From positions 22,630,001 through 22,694,000 of the forward strand of contig OZ059897.1 of assembly GCA_964057225.1 (NCBI GenBank): a stretch of DNA of 64,000 bases, read 5' to 3'. A program made the translations under genes and the position numbers. Each line of letters opens with the position of its first letter. Positions within the stretch are counted from its first letter, which is position 1. A model generated the notes under the pieces. It was given only the letters and a program-made list of their open reading frames with translations, ran no database searches and had not been told where the DNA came from. Shown here in pieces: positions 1 to 13,728 of this stretch. The DNA is from Auanema rhodensis (taxonomy: Eukaryota > Nematoda > Chromadorea > Rhabditida > Rhabditidae).

Positions 1-1936
1 AAAGTCATGGTTACCATGAACCAATATCAATAAAAATTTGTTTTTAGACTAATATGGACATGGGGAATCTAATTTTGAAAACCGCATTTCTTTATCTTTC
101 ACGTGAAGCGAGTTACATACCAAGAGCACATCACGTGTACATTTAATTAGCATAAATTAAAGTTCACGTAAATTTCAAAGTCATGGTTACCATGAAGCAA
201 TATCAATAAAAATTTGTTTTTAGACTAATATGGACATGGGGAATCTAATTTTGAAAACCGCATCTCTTTATCTTTCACGTGAAGCGAGTTACATACCAAG
301 TGCACATCACGTGTACATTTAATTAGCATAAATTAAAGTTCACGTAAATTTCAAAGTCATGGTTACCATGAAGCAATATCAATAAAAATTTGTTTTTAGA
401 CTAATATGGACATGGGGAATCTAATTTTGAAAACCGCATCTCTTTATCTTTCACGTGAAGCGAGTTACATACCAAGTGCACATCACGTGTACATTTAATT
501 AGCATAAATTAAAGTTCACGTAAATTTCAAAGTCATGGTTACCATGAAGCAATATCAATAAAAATTTGTTTTTAGACTAATATGGACATGGGGAATCTAA
601 TTTTGAAAACCGCATCTCTTCATCTTTCACGTGAAGCGAGTTACATACCAAGTGCACATCACGTGTACATTTAATTAGCATTAATTAAAGTTCACGTAAA
701 TTTCAAAGTCATGGTTACCATGAACCAATATCAATAAAAATTTGTTTTTAGACTAATATAGACATGGGGAATCTAATTTTGAAAACCGCATCTCTTTATC
801 TTTCACGTGAAGCGAGTTACATACCAAGTGCACATCACGTGTACATTTAATTAGCATAAATTAAAGTTCACGTAAATTTCAAAGTCATGGTTACCATGAA
901 CTAATATCAATAAAAATTTGTTTTTAGACTAATATGGACATGGGGAATCTAATTTTGAAAACCGCATCTCTTTATCTTTCACGTGAAGCGAGTTACATAC
1001 CAAGTGCACATCACGTGTACATTTAATTAGCATAAATTAAAGTTCACGTAAATTTCAAAGTCATGGTTACCATGAACCAATATCAATAAAAATTTGTTTT
1101 TAGACTAATATGGACATGGGGAATCTAATTTTGAAAACCGCATCTCTTTATCTTTCACGTGAAGCGAGTTACATACCAAGTGCACATCACGTGTACATTT
1201 AATCAGCATAAATTAAAGTTCACGTAAATTTCAAAGTCATGGTTACCATGCACAAATATCAATAAAAATTTGTTTTTAGACTAATATGGACATGGGGAAT
1301 CTAATTTTGAAAACCGCATCTCTTTATCTTTCACGTGAAGCGAGTTACATACCAAGTGCACATCACGTGTACATTTAATTAGCATAAATTAAAGTTCACG
1401 TAAATTTCAAAGTCATAGTTACCATGAAGCAATATCAATAAAAATTTGTTTTTAGACTATTATGGACATGGGGAATCTAATTTTGAAAACCGCATCTCTT
1501 TATCTTTCACGTGAAGCGAGTTACATACCAAGTGCACATCACGTGTACATTTATTTAGCATAAATTAAAGTTCACGTAAATTTCAAAGTCATGGTTACCA
1601 TGAACCAATATCAATAAAAATTTGTTTTTAGACTAATATGGATATGGGGAATCTAATTTTGAAAACCGCATTTCTTTATCTTTCACGTGAAGCGAGTTAC
1701 ATACCAAGAGCACATCACGTGTACATTTAATTAGCATAAATTAAAGTTCACGTAAATTTCAAAGTCATGGTTACCATGAAGCAATATCAATAAAAATTTG
1801 TTTTTAGACTAATATGGACATGGGGAATCTAATTTTGAAAACCGCATCTCTTTATCTTTCACGTGAAGCGAGTTACATACCAAGTGCACATCACGTGTAC
1901 ATTTATTTAGCATAAATTAAAGTTCACGTAAATTTC
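1..1936. repeat. 11-unit higher-order repeat A, copy 1
   Basis: Eleven units in a fixed order of marker substitutions. Unit 1 has C88 to T and T125 to A; unit 4 (529) has T93 to C and A154 to T; unit 5 (705) has G56 to A; unit 8 (1233) has caca; unit 9 (1409) has G9 to A, A52 to T and A146 to T; unit 10 (1585) has C59 to T with C88 to T and T125 to A. The same order returns 1936 bp later. Private differences from copy 2 are few: unit 7 (1057) has T148 to C, and unit 11 (1761) has A146 to T. Confidence 0.9.
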
Positions 1937-3872
1937 AAAGTCATGGTTACCATGAACCAATATCAATAAAAATTTGTTTTTAGACTAATATGGACATGGG
2001 GAATCTAATTTTGAAAACCGCATTTCTTTATCTTTCACGTGAAGCGAGTTACATACCAAGAGCACATCACGTGTACATTTAATTAGCATAAATTAAAGTT
2101 CACGTAAATTTCAAAGTCATGGTTACCATGAAGCAATATCAATAAAAATTTGTTTTTAGACTAATATGGACATGGGGAATCTAATTTTGAAAACCGCATC
2201 TCTTTATCTTTCACGTGAAGCGAGTTACATACCAAGTGCACATCACGTGTACATTTAATTAGCATAAATTAAAGTTCACGTAAATTTCAAAGTCATGGTT
2301 ACCATGAAGCAATATCAATAAAAATTTGTTTTTAGACTAATATGGACATGGGGAATCTAATTTTGAAAACCGCATCTCTTTATCTTTCACGTGAAGCGAG
2401 TTACATACCAAGTGCACATCACGTGTACATTTAATTAGCATAAATTAAAGTTCACGTAAATTTCAAAGTCATGGTTACCATGAAGCAATATCAATAAAAA
2501 TTTGTTTTTAGACTAATATGGACATGGGGAATCTAATTTTGAAAACCGCATCTCTTCATCTTTCACGTGAAGCGAGTTACATACCAAGTGCACATCACGT
2601 GTACATTTAATTAGCATTAATTAAAGTTCACGTAAATTTCAAAGTCATGGTTACCATGAACCAATATCAATAAAAATTTGTTTTTAGACTAATATAGACA
2701 TGGGGAATCTAATTTTGAAAACCGCATCTCTTTATCTTTCACGTGAAGCGAGTTACATACCAAGTGCACATCACGTGTACATTTAATTAGCATAAATTAA
2801 AGTTCACGTAAATTTCAAAGTCATGGTTACCATGAACTAATATCAATAAAAATTTGTTTTTAGACTAATATGGACATGGGGAATCTAATTTTGAAAACCG
2901 CATCTCTTTATCTTTCACGTGAAGCGAGTTACATACCAAGTGCACATCACGTGTACATTTAATTAGCATAAATTAAAGTTCACGTAAATTTCAAAGTCAT
3001 GGTTACCATGAACCAATATCAATAAAAATTTGTTTTTAGACTAATATGGACATGGGGAATCTAATTTTGAAAACCGCATCTCTTTATCTTTCACGTGAAG
3101 CGAGTTACATACCAAGTGCACATCACGTGTACATTTAATTAGCATAAATTAAAGTTCACGTAAATTTCAAAGTCATGGTTACCATGCACAAATATCAATA
3201 AAAATTTGTTTTTAGACTAATATGGACATGGGGAATCTAATTTTGAAAACCGCATCTCTTTATCTTTCACGTGAAGCGAGTTACATACCAAGTGCACATC
3301 ACGTGTACATTTAATTAGCATAAATTAAAGTTCACGTAAATTTCAAAGTCATAGTTACCATGAAGCAATATCAATAAAAATTTGTTTTTAGACTATTATG
3401 GACATGGGGAATCTAATTTTGAAAACTGCATCTCTTTATCTTTCACGTGAAGCGAGTTACATACCAAGTGCACATCACGTGTACATTTATTTAGCATAAA
3501 TTAAAGTTCACGTAAATTTCAAAGTCATGGTTACCATGAACCAATATCAATAAAAATTTGTTTTTAGACTAATATGGATATGGGGAATCTAATTTTGAAA
3601 ACCGCATTTCTTTATCTTTCACGTGAAGCGAGTTACATACCAAGAGCACATCACGTGTACATTTAATTAGCATAAATTAAAGTTCACGTAAATTTCAAAG
3701 TCATGGTTACCATGAAGCAATATCAATAAAAATTTGTTTTTAGACTAATATGGACATGGGGAATCTAATTTTGAAAACCGCATCTCTTTATCTTTCACGT
3801 GAAGCGAGTTACATACCAAGTGCACATCACGTGTACATTTAATTAGCATAAATTAAAGTTCACGTAAATTTC
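1937..3872. repeat. 11-unit higher-order repeat A, copy 2
   Basis: Repeats the marker order of 1-1936 unit for unit at an offset of exactly 11 x 176 bp. The unit at 3345 (matching 1409) carries one extra change, C83 to T, which is shared with the matching unit of copy 3 at 5105. Copies 2 and 3 are therefore closer to each other there than to copy 1. The exact offset and shared private variants indicate a recent in-register tandem duplication. Confidence 0.9.
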
Positions 3873-5632
3873 AAAGTCATGGTTACCATGAAGCAATATC
3901 AATAAAAATTTGTTTTTAGACTAATATGGACATGGGGAATCTAATTTTGAAAACCGCATCTCTTTATCTTTCACGTGAAGCGAGTTACATACCAAGTGCA
4001 CATCACGTGTACATTTAATTAGCATAAATTAAAGTTCACGTAAATTTCAAAGTCATGGTTACCATGAAGCAATATCAATAAAAATTTGTTTTTAGACTAA
4101 TATGGACATGGGGAATCTAATTTTGAAAACCGTATTTCTTTATCTTTCACGTGAAGCGAGTTACATACCAAGAGCACATCACGTGTACATTTAATTAGCA
4201 TAAATTAAAGTTCACGTAAATTTCAAAGTCATGGTTACCATGAAGCAATATCAATAAAAATTTGTTTTTAGACTAATATGGACATGGGGAATCTAATTTT
4301 GAAAACCGCATCTCTTTATCTTTCACGTGAAGCGAGTTACATACCAAGTGCACATCACGTGTACATTTAATTAGCATAAATTAAAGTTCACGTAAATTTC
4401 AAAGTCATGGTTACCATGAAGCAATATCAATAAAAATTTGTTTTTAGACTAATATGGACATGGGGAATCTAATTTTGAAAACCGCATCTCTTCATCTTTC
4501 ACGTGAAGCGAGTTACATACCAAGTGCACATCACGTGTACATTTAATTAGCATTAATTAAAGTTCACGTAAATTTCAAAGTCATGGTTACCATGAACCAA
4601 TATCAATAAAAATTTGTTTTTAGACTAATATAGACATGGGGAATCTAATTTTGAAAACCGCATCTCTTTATCTTTCACGTGAAGCGAGTTACATACCAAG
4701 TGCACATCACGTGTACATTTAATTAGCATAAATTAAAGTTCACGTAAATTTCAAAGTCATGGTTACCATGAACTAATATCAATAAAAATTTGTTTTTAGA
4801 CTAATATGGACATGGGGAATCTAATTTTGAAAACCGCATCTCTTTATCTTTCACGTGAAGCGAGTTACATACCAAGTGCACATCACGTGTACATTTAATT
4901 AGCATAAATTAAAGTTCACGTAAATTTCAAAGTCATGGTTACCATGCACAAATATCAATAAAAATTTGTTTTTAGACTAATATGGACATGGGGAATCTAA
5001 TTTTGAAAACCGCATCTCTTTATCTTTCACGTGAAGCGAGTTACATACCAAGTGCACATCACGTGTACATTTAATTAGCATAAATTAAAGTTCACGTAAA
5101 TTTCAAAGTCATAGTTACCATGAAGCAATATCAATAAAAATTTGTTTTTAGACTATTATGGACATGGGGAATCTAATTTTGAAAACTGCATCTCTTTATC
5201 TTTCACGTGAAGCGAGTTACATACCAAGTGCACATCACGTGTACATTTATTTAGCATAAATTAAAGTTCACGTAAATTTCAAAGTCATGGTTACCATGAA
5301 CCAATATCAATAAAAATTTGTTTTTAGACTAATATGGATATGGGGAATCTAATTTTGAAAACCGCATTTCTTTATCTTTCACGTGAAGCGAGTTACATAC
5401 CAAGAGCACATCACGTGTACATTTAATTAGCATAAATTAAAGTTCACGTAAATTTCAAAGTCATGGTTACCATGAAGCAATATCAATAAAAATTTGTTTT
5501 TAGACTAATATGGACATGGGGAATCTAATTTTGAAAACCGCATCTCTTTATCTTTCACGTGAAGCGAGTTACATACCAAGTGCACATCACGTGTACATTT
5601 AATTAGCATAAATTAAAGTTCACGTAAATTTC
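3873..5632. repeat. 11-unit higher-order repeat A, copy 3, shortened to 10 units
   Basis: Continues repeat A, but the aacc unit that follows the aact unit in copies 1 and 2 (1057 and 2993) is absent: here the aact unit at 4753 is followed directly by the caca unit at 4929. The copy is thus 1760 bp. The marker unit with C59 to T reappears at 5281, after the G9-to-A/A52-to-T unit at 5105. The unit at 4049 is odd: its left side is aagc type but its right side carries C85 to T, C88 to T and T125 to A. Confidence 0.85.
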
Positions 5633-7744
5633 AAAGTCATGGTTACCATGAACCAATATCAAAAAAAATTTGTTTTTAGACTAATATGGACATGGGGAAT
5701 CTAATTTTGAAAACCGCATCTCTTTATCTTTCACGTGAAGCGAGTTACATACCAAGTGCACATCACGTGTACATTTAATTAGCATAAATTAAAGTTCACG
5801 TAAATTTCAAAGTCATGGTTACCATGAAGCAATATCAATAAAAATTTGTTTTTAGACTAATATGGACATGGGGAATCTAATTTTGAAAACCGCATCTCTT
5901 CATCTTTCACGTGAAGCGAGTTACATACCAAGTGCACATCACGTGTACATTTAATTAGCATAAATTAAAGTTCACGTAAATTTCAAAGTCATGGTTACCA
6001 TGAAGCAATATCAATAAAAATTTGTTTTTAGACTAATATGGACATGGGGAATCTAATTTTGAAAACCGCATCTCTTTATCTTTCACGTGAAGCAAGTTAC
6101 ATACCAAGTGCACATCACGTGTACATTTAATTAGCATAAATTAAAGTTCACGTAAATTTCAAAGTCATGGTTACCATGAAGCAATATCAATAAAAATTTG
6201 TTTTTAGACTAATATGGACATGTGGAATCTAATTTTGAAAACCGCATCTCTTTATCTTTCACGTGAAGCGAGTTACATACCAAGTGCACATCACGTGTAC
6301 ATTTAATTAGCATAAATTAAAGTTCACGTAAATTTCAAAGTCATAGTTACCATGAAGCAATATCAATAAAAATTTGTTTTTAGACTAATATGGACATGGG
6401 GAATCTAATTTTGAAAACCGCATCTCTTTATCTTTCACGTGAAGCGAGTTACATACCAAGTGCACATCACGTGTACATTTATTTAGCATAAATTAAAGTT
6501 CACGTAAATTTCAAAGTCATGGTTACCATGAACCAATATCAATAAAAATTTGTTTTTAGACTAATATGGACATGGGGAATCTAATTTTGAAAACCGTATT
6601 TCTTTATCTTTCACGTGAAGCGAGTTACATACCAAGAGCACATCACGTGTACATTTAATTAGCATAAATTAAAGTTCACGTAAATTTCAAAGTCATGGTT
6701 ACCATGAACTAATATCAAAAAAAATTTGTTTTTAGACTAATATGGACATGGGGAATCTAATTTTGAAAACCGCATCTCTTTATCTTTCACGTGAAGCGAG
6801 TTACATACCAAGTGCACATCACGTGTACATTTAATTAGCATAAATTAAAGTTCACGTAAATTTCAAAGTCATGGTTACCATGAAGCAATATCAATAAAAA
6901 TTTGTTTTTAGACTAATATGGACATGGGGAATCTAATTTTGAAAACCGCATCTCTTCATCTTTCACGTGAAGCGAGTTACATACCAAGTGCACATCACGT
7001 GTACATTTAATTAGCATAAATTAAAGTTCACGTAAATTTCAAAGTCATGGTTACCATGAAGCAATATCAATAAAAATTTGTTTTTAGACTAATATGGACA
7101 TGGGGAATCTAATTTTGAAAACCGCATCTCTTTATCTTTCACGTGAAGCAAGTTACATACCAAGTGCACATCACGTGTACATTTAATTAGCATAAATTAA
7201 AGTTCACGTAAATTTCAAAGTCATGGTTACCATGAAGCAATATCAATAAAAATTTGTTTTTAGACTAATATGGACATGTGGAATCTAATTTTGAAAACCG
7301 CATCTCTTTATCTTTCACGTGAAGCGAGTTACATACCAAGTGCACATCACGTGTACATTTAATTAGCATAAATTAAAGTTCACGTAAATTTCAAAGTCAT
7401 AGTTACCATGAAGCAATATCAATAAAAATTTGTTTTTAGACTAATATGGACATGGGGAATCTAATTTTGAAAACCGCATCTCTTTATCTTTCACGTGAAG
7501 CGAGTTACATACCAAGTGCACATCACGTGTACATTTATTTAGCATAAATTAAAGTTCACGTAAATTTCAAAGTCATGGTTACCATGAACCAATATCAATA
7601 AAAATTTGTTTTTAGACTAATATGGACATGGGGAATCTAATTTTGAAAACCGTATTTCTTTATCTTTCACGTGAAGCGAGTTACATACCAAGAGCACATC
7701 ACGTGTACATTTAATTAGCATAAATTAAAGTTCACGTAAATTTC
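5633..7744. repeat. 6-unit block duplicated in tandem (2 x 1056 bp)
   Basis: 5633-6688 and 6689-7744 share six units in the same order: T31 to A (A-run of eight, 5633 and 6689); T93 to C (5809, 6865); G110 to A (5985, 7041); G63 to T (6161, 7217); G9 to A with A146 to T (6337, 7393); C85 to T with C88 to T and T125 to A (6513, 7569). The one clear difference is aacc against aact in the first unit. The G110-to-A and G63-to-T markers occur nowhere else that I noticed, so this is a very local duplication. Confidence 0.9.
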
Positions 7745-7920
7745 AAAGTCATGGTTACCATGAAGCAATATCAATAAAAATTTGTTTTTAGACTAATATG
7801 GACATGGGGAATCTAATTTTGAAAACTGCATCTCTTTATCTTTCACGTGAAGCGAGTTACATACCAAGTGCACATCACGTGTACATTTAATTAGCATAAA
7901 TTAAAGTTCACGTAAATTTC

Positions 7921-10900
7921 AAAGTCATGGTTACCATGAAGCAATATCAATAAAAATTTGTTTTTAGACTAATATGGACATGGGGAATCTAATTTTGAAA
8001 ACCGCATCTCTTTATCTTTCACGTGAAGCGAGTTACATACCAAGTGCACATCACGTGTACATTTAATTAGCATAAATTAAAGTTCACGTAAATTTCAAAG
8101 TCATGGTTACCATGAAGCAATATCAATAAAAATTTGTTTTTAGACTAATATGGACATGGGGAATCTAATTTTGAAAACCGCATCTCTTCATCTTTCAAGT
8201 GAAGCGAGTTACATACCAAGTGCACATCACGTGTACATTTAATTAGCATTAATTAAAGTTCACGTAAATTTCAAAGTCATGGTTACCATGAACCAATATC
8301 ATTAAAAATTTGTTTTTAGACTAATATAGACATGGGGAATCTAATTTTGAAAACCGCATCTCTTTATCTTTCACGTGAAGCGAGTTACATACCAAGTGCA
8401 CATCACGTGTACATTTAATTAGCATAAATTAAAGTTCACGTAAATTTCAAAGTCATGGTTACCATGAACTAATATCAATAAAAATTTGTTTTTAGACTAA
8501 TATGGACATGGGGAATCTAATTTTGAAAACCGCATCTCTTTATCTTTCACGTGAAGCGAGTTACATACCAAGTGCACATCACGTGTACATTTAATTAGCA
8601 TAAATTAAAGTTCACGTAAATTTCAAAGTCATGGTTACCATGAACCAATATCAATAAAAATTTGTTTTTAGACTAATATGGACATGGGGAATCTAATTTT
8701 GAAAACCGCATCTCTTTATCTTCCACGTGAAGCGAGTTACATACCAAGTGCACATCACGTGTACATTTAATTAGCATAAATTAAAGTTCACGTAAATTTC
8801 AAAGTCATGGTTACCATGAACCAATATCAATAAAAATTTGTTTTTAGACTAATATGGACATGGGGAATCTAATTTTGAAAACCGCATCTCTTTATCTTTC
8901 ACGTGAAGCGAGTTACATACCAAGTGCACATCACGTGTACATTTAATTAGCATAAATTAAAGTTCACGTAAATTTCAAAGTCATGGTTACCATGTACCAA
9001 TATCAATAAAAATTTGTTTTTAGACTAATATGGACATGGGGAATCTAATTTTGAAAACCGCATCTCTTTATCTTTCACGTGAAGCGAGTTACATACCAAG
9101 TGCACATCACGTGTACATTTAATTAGCATAAATTAAAGTTCACGTAAATTTCAAAGTCATGGTTACCATGCACCAATATCAATAAAAATTTGTTTTTAGA
9201 CTAATATGGACATGGGGAATCTAATTTTGAAAACCGCATCTCTTTATCTTTCACGTGAAGCGAGTTACATACCAAGTGCACATCACGTGTACATTTAATT
9301 AGCATAAATTAAAGTTCACGTAAATTTCAAAGTCATGGTTACCATGAACGAATATCAATAAAAATTTGTTTTTAGACTAATATGGACATGAGGAATCTAA
9401 TTTTGAAAACCGCATCTCTTCATCTTTCACGTGAAGCGAGTTACATACCAAGTGCACATCACGTGTACATTTAATTAGCATAAATTAAAGTTCACGTAAA
9501 TTTCAAAGTCATGGTTACCATTCACCAATATCAATAAAAATTTGTTTTTAGACTAATATGGACATGGGGAATCTAATTTTGAAAACCGCATCTCTTTATC
9601 TTTCACGTGAAGCGAGTTACATACCAAGTGCACATCACGTGTACATTTAATTAGCATAAATTAAAGTTCACGTAAATTTCAAAGTCATGGTTACCATGAA
9701 GCAATATCAATAAAAATTTGTTTTTAGACTAATATGGACATGGGGAATCTAATTTTGAAAACCGCATCTCTTTATCTTTCACGTGAAGCGAGTTACATAC
9801 CAAGTGCACATCACGTGTACATTTAATTAGCATAAATTAAAGTTCACGTAAATTTCAAAGTCATGGTTACCATGAAGCAATATCAATAAAAATTTGTTTT
9901 TAGACTAATATGGACATGGGGAATCTAATTTTGAAAACCGCATCTCTTTATCTTTCACGTGAAGCGAGTTACATACCAAGTGCACATCACGTGTACATTT
10001 AATTAGCATAAATTAAAGTTCACGTAAATTTCAAAGTCATGGTTACCATGAAGCAATATCAATAAAAATTTGTTTTTAGACTAATATGGACATGGGGAAT
10101 CTAATTTTGAAAACCGCATCTCTTCATCTTTCAAGTGAAGCGAGTTACATACCAAGTGCACATCACGTGTACATTTAATTAGCATTAATTAAAGTTCACG
10201 TAAATTTCAAAGTCATGGTTACCATGAACCAATATCAATAAAAATTTGTTTTTAGACTAATATAGACATGGGGAATCTAATTTTGAAAACCGCATCTCTT
10301 TATCTTTCACGTGAAGCGAGTTACATACCAAGTGCACATCACGTGTACATTTAATTAGCATAAATTAAAGTTCACGTAAATTTCAAAGTCATGGTTACCA
10401 TGAACTAATATCAATAAAAATTTGTTTTTAGACTAATATGGACATGGGGAATCTAATTTTGAAAACCGCATCTCTTTATCTTTCACGTGAAGCGAGTTAC
10501 ATACCAAGTGCACATCACGTGTACATTTAATTAGCATAAATTAAAGTTCACGTAAATTTCAAAGTCATGGTTACCATGAACCAATATCAATAAAAATTTG
10601 TTTTTAGACTAATATGGACATGGGGAATCTAATTTTGAAAACCGCATCTCTTTATCTTTCACGTGAAGCGAGTTACATACCAAGTGCACATCACGTGTAC
10701 ATTTAATTAGCATAAATTAAAGTTCACGTAAATTTCAAAGTCATGGTTACCATGAACCAATATCAATAAAAATTTGTTTTTAGACTAATATGGACATGGG
10801 GAATCTAATTTTGAAAACCGCATCTCTTTATCTTTCACGTGAAGCGAGTTACATACCAAGTGCACATCACGTGTACATTTAATTAGCATAAATTAAAGTT

Positions 10901-11616
10901 CACGTAAATTTCAAAGTCATGGTTACCATGTACCAATATCAATAAAAATTTGTTTTTAGACTAATATGGACATGGGGAATCTAATTTTGAAAACCGCATC
11001 TCTTTATCTTTCACGTGAAGCGAGTTACATACCAAGTGCACATCACGTGTACATTTAATTAGCATAAATTAAAGTTCACGTAAATTTCAAAGTCATGGTT
11101 ACCATGCACCAATATCAATAAAAATTTGTTTTTAGACTAATATGGACATGGGGAATCTAATTTTGAAAACCGCATCTCTTTATCTTTCACGTGAAGCGAG
11201 TTACATACCAAGTGCACATCACGTGTACATTTAATTAGCATAAATTAAAGTTCACGTAAATTTCAAAGTCATGGTTACCATGAACGAATATCAATAAAAA
11301 TTTGTTTTTAGACTAATATGGACATGAGGAATCTAATTTTGAAAACCGCATCTCTTCATCTTTCACGTGAAGCGAGTTACATACCAAGTGCACATCACGT
11401 GTACATTTAATTAGCATAAATTAAAGTTCACGTAAATTTCAAAGTCATGGTTACCATTCACCAATATCAATAAAAATTTGTTTTTAGACTAATATGGACA
11501 TGGGGAATCTAATTTTGAAAACCGCATCTCTTTATCTTTCACGTGAAGCGAGTTACATACCAAGTGCACATCACGTGTACATTTAATTAGCATAAATTAA
11601 AGTTCACGTAAATTTC
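7921..11616. repeat. 11-unit higher-order repeat B, two copies (10 units matched)
   Basis: Units 7921-9680 match units 9857-11616 at an offset of 1936 bp. Shared markers in order: T93 to C, C102 to A and A154 to T (8097, 10033); G56 to A (8273, 10209); aact (8449, 10385); tacc (8977, 10913); cacc (9153, 11089); aacg with G63 to A and T93 to C (9329, 11265); G18 to T/A19 to C (9505, 11441). The eleventh units differ: 9681 is aagc, 11617 is cacc with G63 to A. Private changes in copy 1 include 8273 (A32 to T) and 8625 (T99 to C). Confidence 0.88.
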
Positions 11617-13200
11617 AAAGTCATGGTTACCATGCACCAATATCAATAAAAATTTGTTTTTAGACTAATATGGACATGAGGAATCTAATTTTGAAAACCG
11701 CATCTCTTTATCTTTCACGTGAAGCGAGTTACATACCAAGTGCACATCACGTGTACATTTAATTAGCATAAATTAAAGTTCACGTAAATTTCAAAGTCAT
11801 GGTTACCATGAAGCAATATCAATAAAAATTTGTTTTTAGACTAATATGGACATGGGGAATCTAATTTTGAAAACCGCATCTCTTTATCTTTCACGTGAAG
11901 CGAGTTACATACCAAGTGCACATCACGTGTACATTTAATTAGCATAAATTAAAGTTCACGTAAATTTCAAAGTCATGGTTACCATGAAGCAATATCAATA
12001 AAAATTTGTTTTTAGACTAATATGGACATGGGGAATCTAATTTTGAAAACCGCATCTCTTTATCTTTCACGTGAAGCGAGTTACATACCAAGTGCACATC
12101 ACGTGTACATTTAATTAGCATAAATTAAAGTTCACGTAAATTTCAAAGTCATGGTTACCATGAACTAATATCAATAAAAATTTGTTTTTAGACTAATATG
12201 GACATGGGGAATCTAATTTTGAAAACCGCATCTCTTTATCTTTCACGTGAAGCGAGTTACATACCAAGTGCACATCACGTGTACATTTAATTAGCATAAA
12301 TTAAAGTTCACGTAAATTTCAAAGTCATGGTTACCATGAACCAATATCAATAAAAATTTGTTTTTAGACTAATATGGACATGGGGAATCTAATTTTGAAA
12401 ACCGCATCTCTTTATCTTTCACGTGAAGCGAGTTACATACCAAGTGCACATCATGTGTACATTTAATTAGCATAAATTAAAGTTCACGTAAATTTCAAAG
12501 TCATGGTTACCATGAAGCAATATCAATAAAAATTTGTTTTTAGACTAATATGGACATGGGGAATCTAATTTTGAAAACCGCATCTCTTTATCTTTCACGT
12601 GAAGCGAGTTACATACCAAGTGCACATCACGTGTACATTTAATTAGCATAAATTAAAGTTCACGTAAATTTCAAAGTCATGGTTACCATGAACTAATATC
12701 AATAAAAATTTGTTTTTAGACTAATATGGACATGGGGAATCTAATTTTGAAAACCGCATCTCTTTATCTTTCACGTGAAGCGAGTTACATACCAAGTGCA
12801 CATCACGTGTACATTTAATTAGCATAAATTAAAGTTCACGTAAATTTCAAAGTCATGGTTACCATGAACCAATATCAATAAAAATTTGTTTTTAGACTAA
12901 TATGGACATGGGGAATCTAATTTTGAAAACCGCATCTCTTTATCTTTCACGTGAAGCGAGTTACATACCAAGTGCACATCACGTGTACATTTAATTAGCA
13001 TAAATTAAAGTTCACGTAAATTTCAAAGTCATGGTTACCATGTACCAATATCAATAAAAATTTGTTTTTAGACTAATATGGACATGGGGAATCTAATTTT
13101 GAAAACCGCATCTCTTTATCTTTCACGTGAAGCGAGTTACATACCAAGTGCACATCACGTGTACATTTAATTAGCATAAATTAAAGTTCACGTAAATTTC

Positions 13201-13728
13201 AAAGTCATGGTTACCATGCACCAATATCAATAAAAATTTGTTTTTAGACTAATATGGACATGGGGAATCTAATTTTAAAAACCGCATCTCTTTATCTTTC
13301 ACGTGAAGCGAGTTACATACCAAGTGCACATCACGTGTACATTTAATTAGCATAAATTAAAGTTCACGTAAATTTCAAAGTCATGGTTACCATGAACCAA
13401 TATCAATAAAAATTTGTTTTTAGACTAATATGGACATGAGGAATCTAATTTTGAAAACCGCATCTCTTCATCTTTCACGTGAAGCGAGTTACATACCAAG
13501 TGCACATCACGTGTACATTTAATTAGCATAAATTAAAGTTAAGGTAAATTTTAAAGTCATGGTTACCATTCACCAATATCAATAAAAATTTGTTTTTAGA
13601 CTAATATGGACATGGGGAATCTAATTTTGAAAACCGCATCTCTTTATCTCTCACGTGAAGCGAGTTACATACCAAGTGCACATCACGTGTACATTTAATT
13701 AGCATAAATTAAAGTTCACGTAAATTTC
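13201..13728. repeat. Recurring three-unit module with AAGG at unit positions 165-168, first occurrence
   Basis: The module is a cacc unit, then a unit with G63 to A, T93 to C and paired changes C165 to A and C167 to G (CACG becomes AAGG), then a unit with G18 to T/A19 to C. It recurs at 32562-33089, 35730-36257 and 46818-47345. In the last three it is followed by a cacc unit with G63 to A and an aagc unit. The AAGG unit here also has one extra change two bases before the next unit (C176 to T). A rare marker pair in the same unit context at four distant places implies block copying. Confidence 0.8.
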
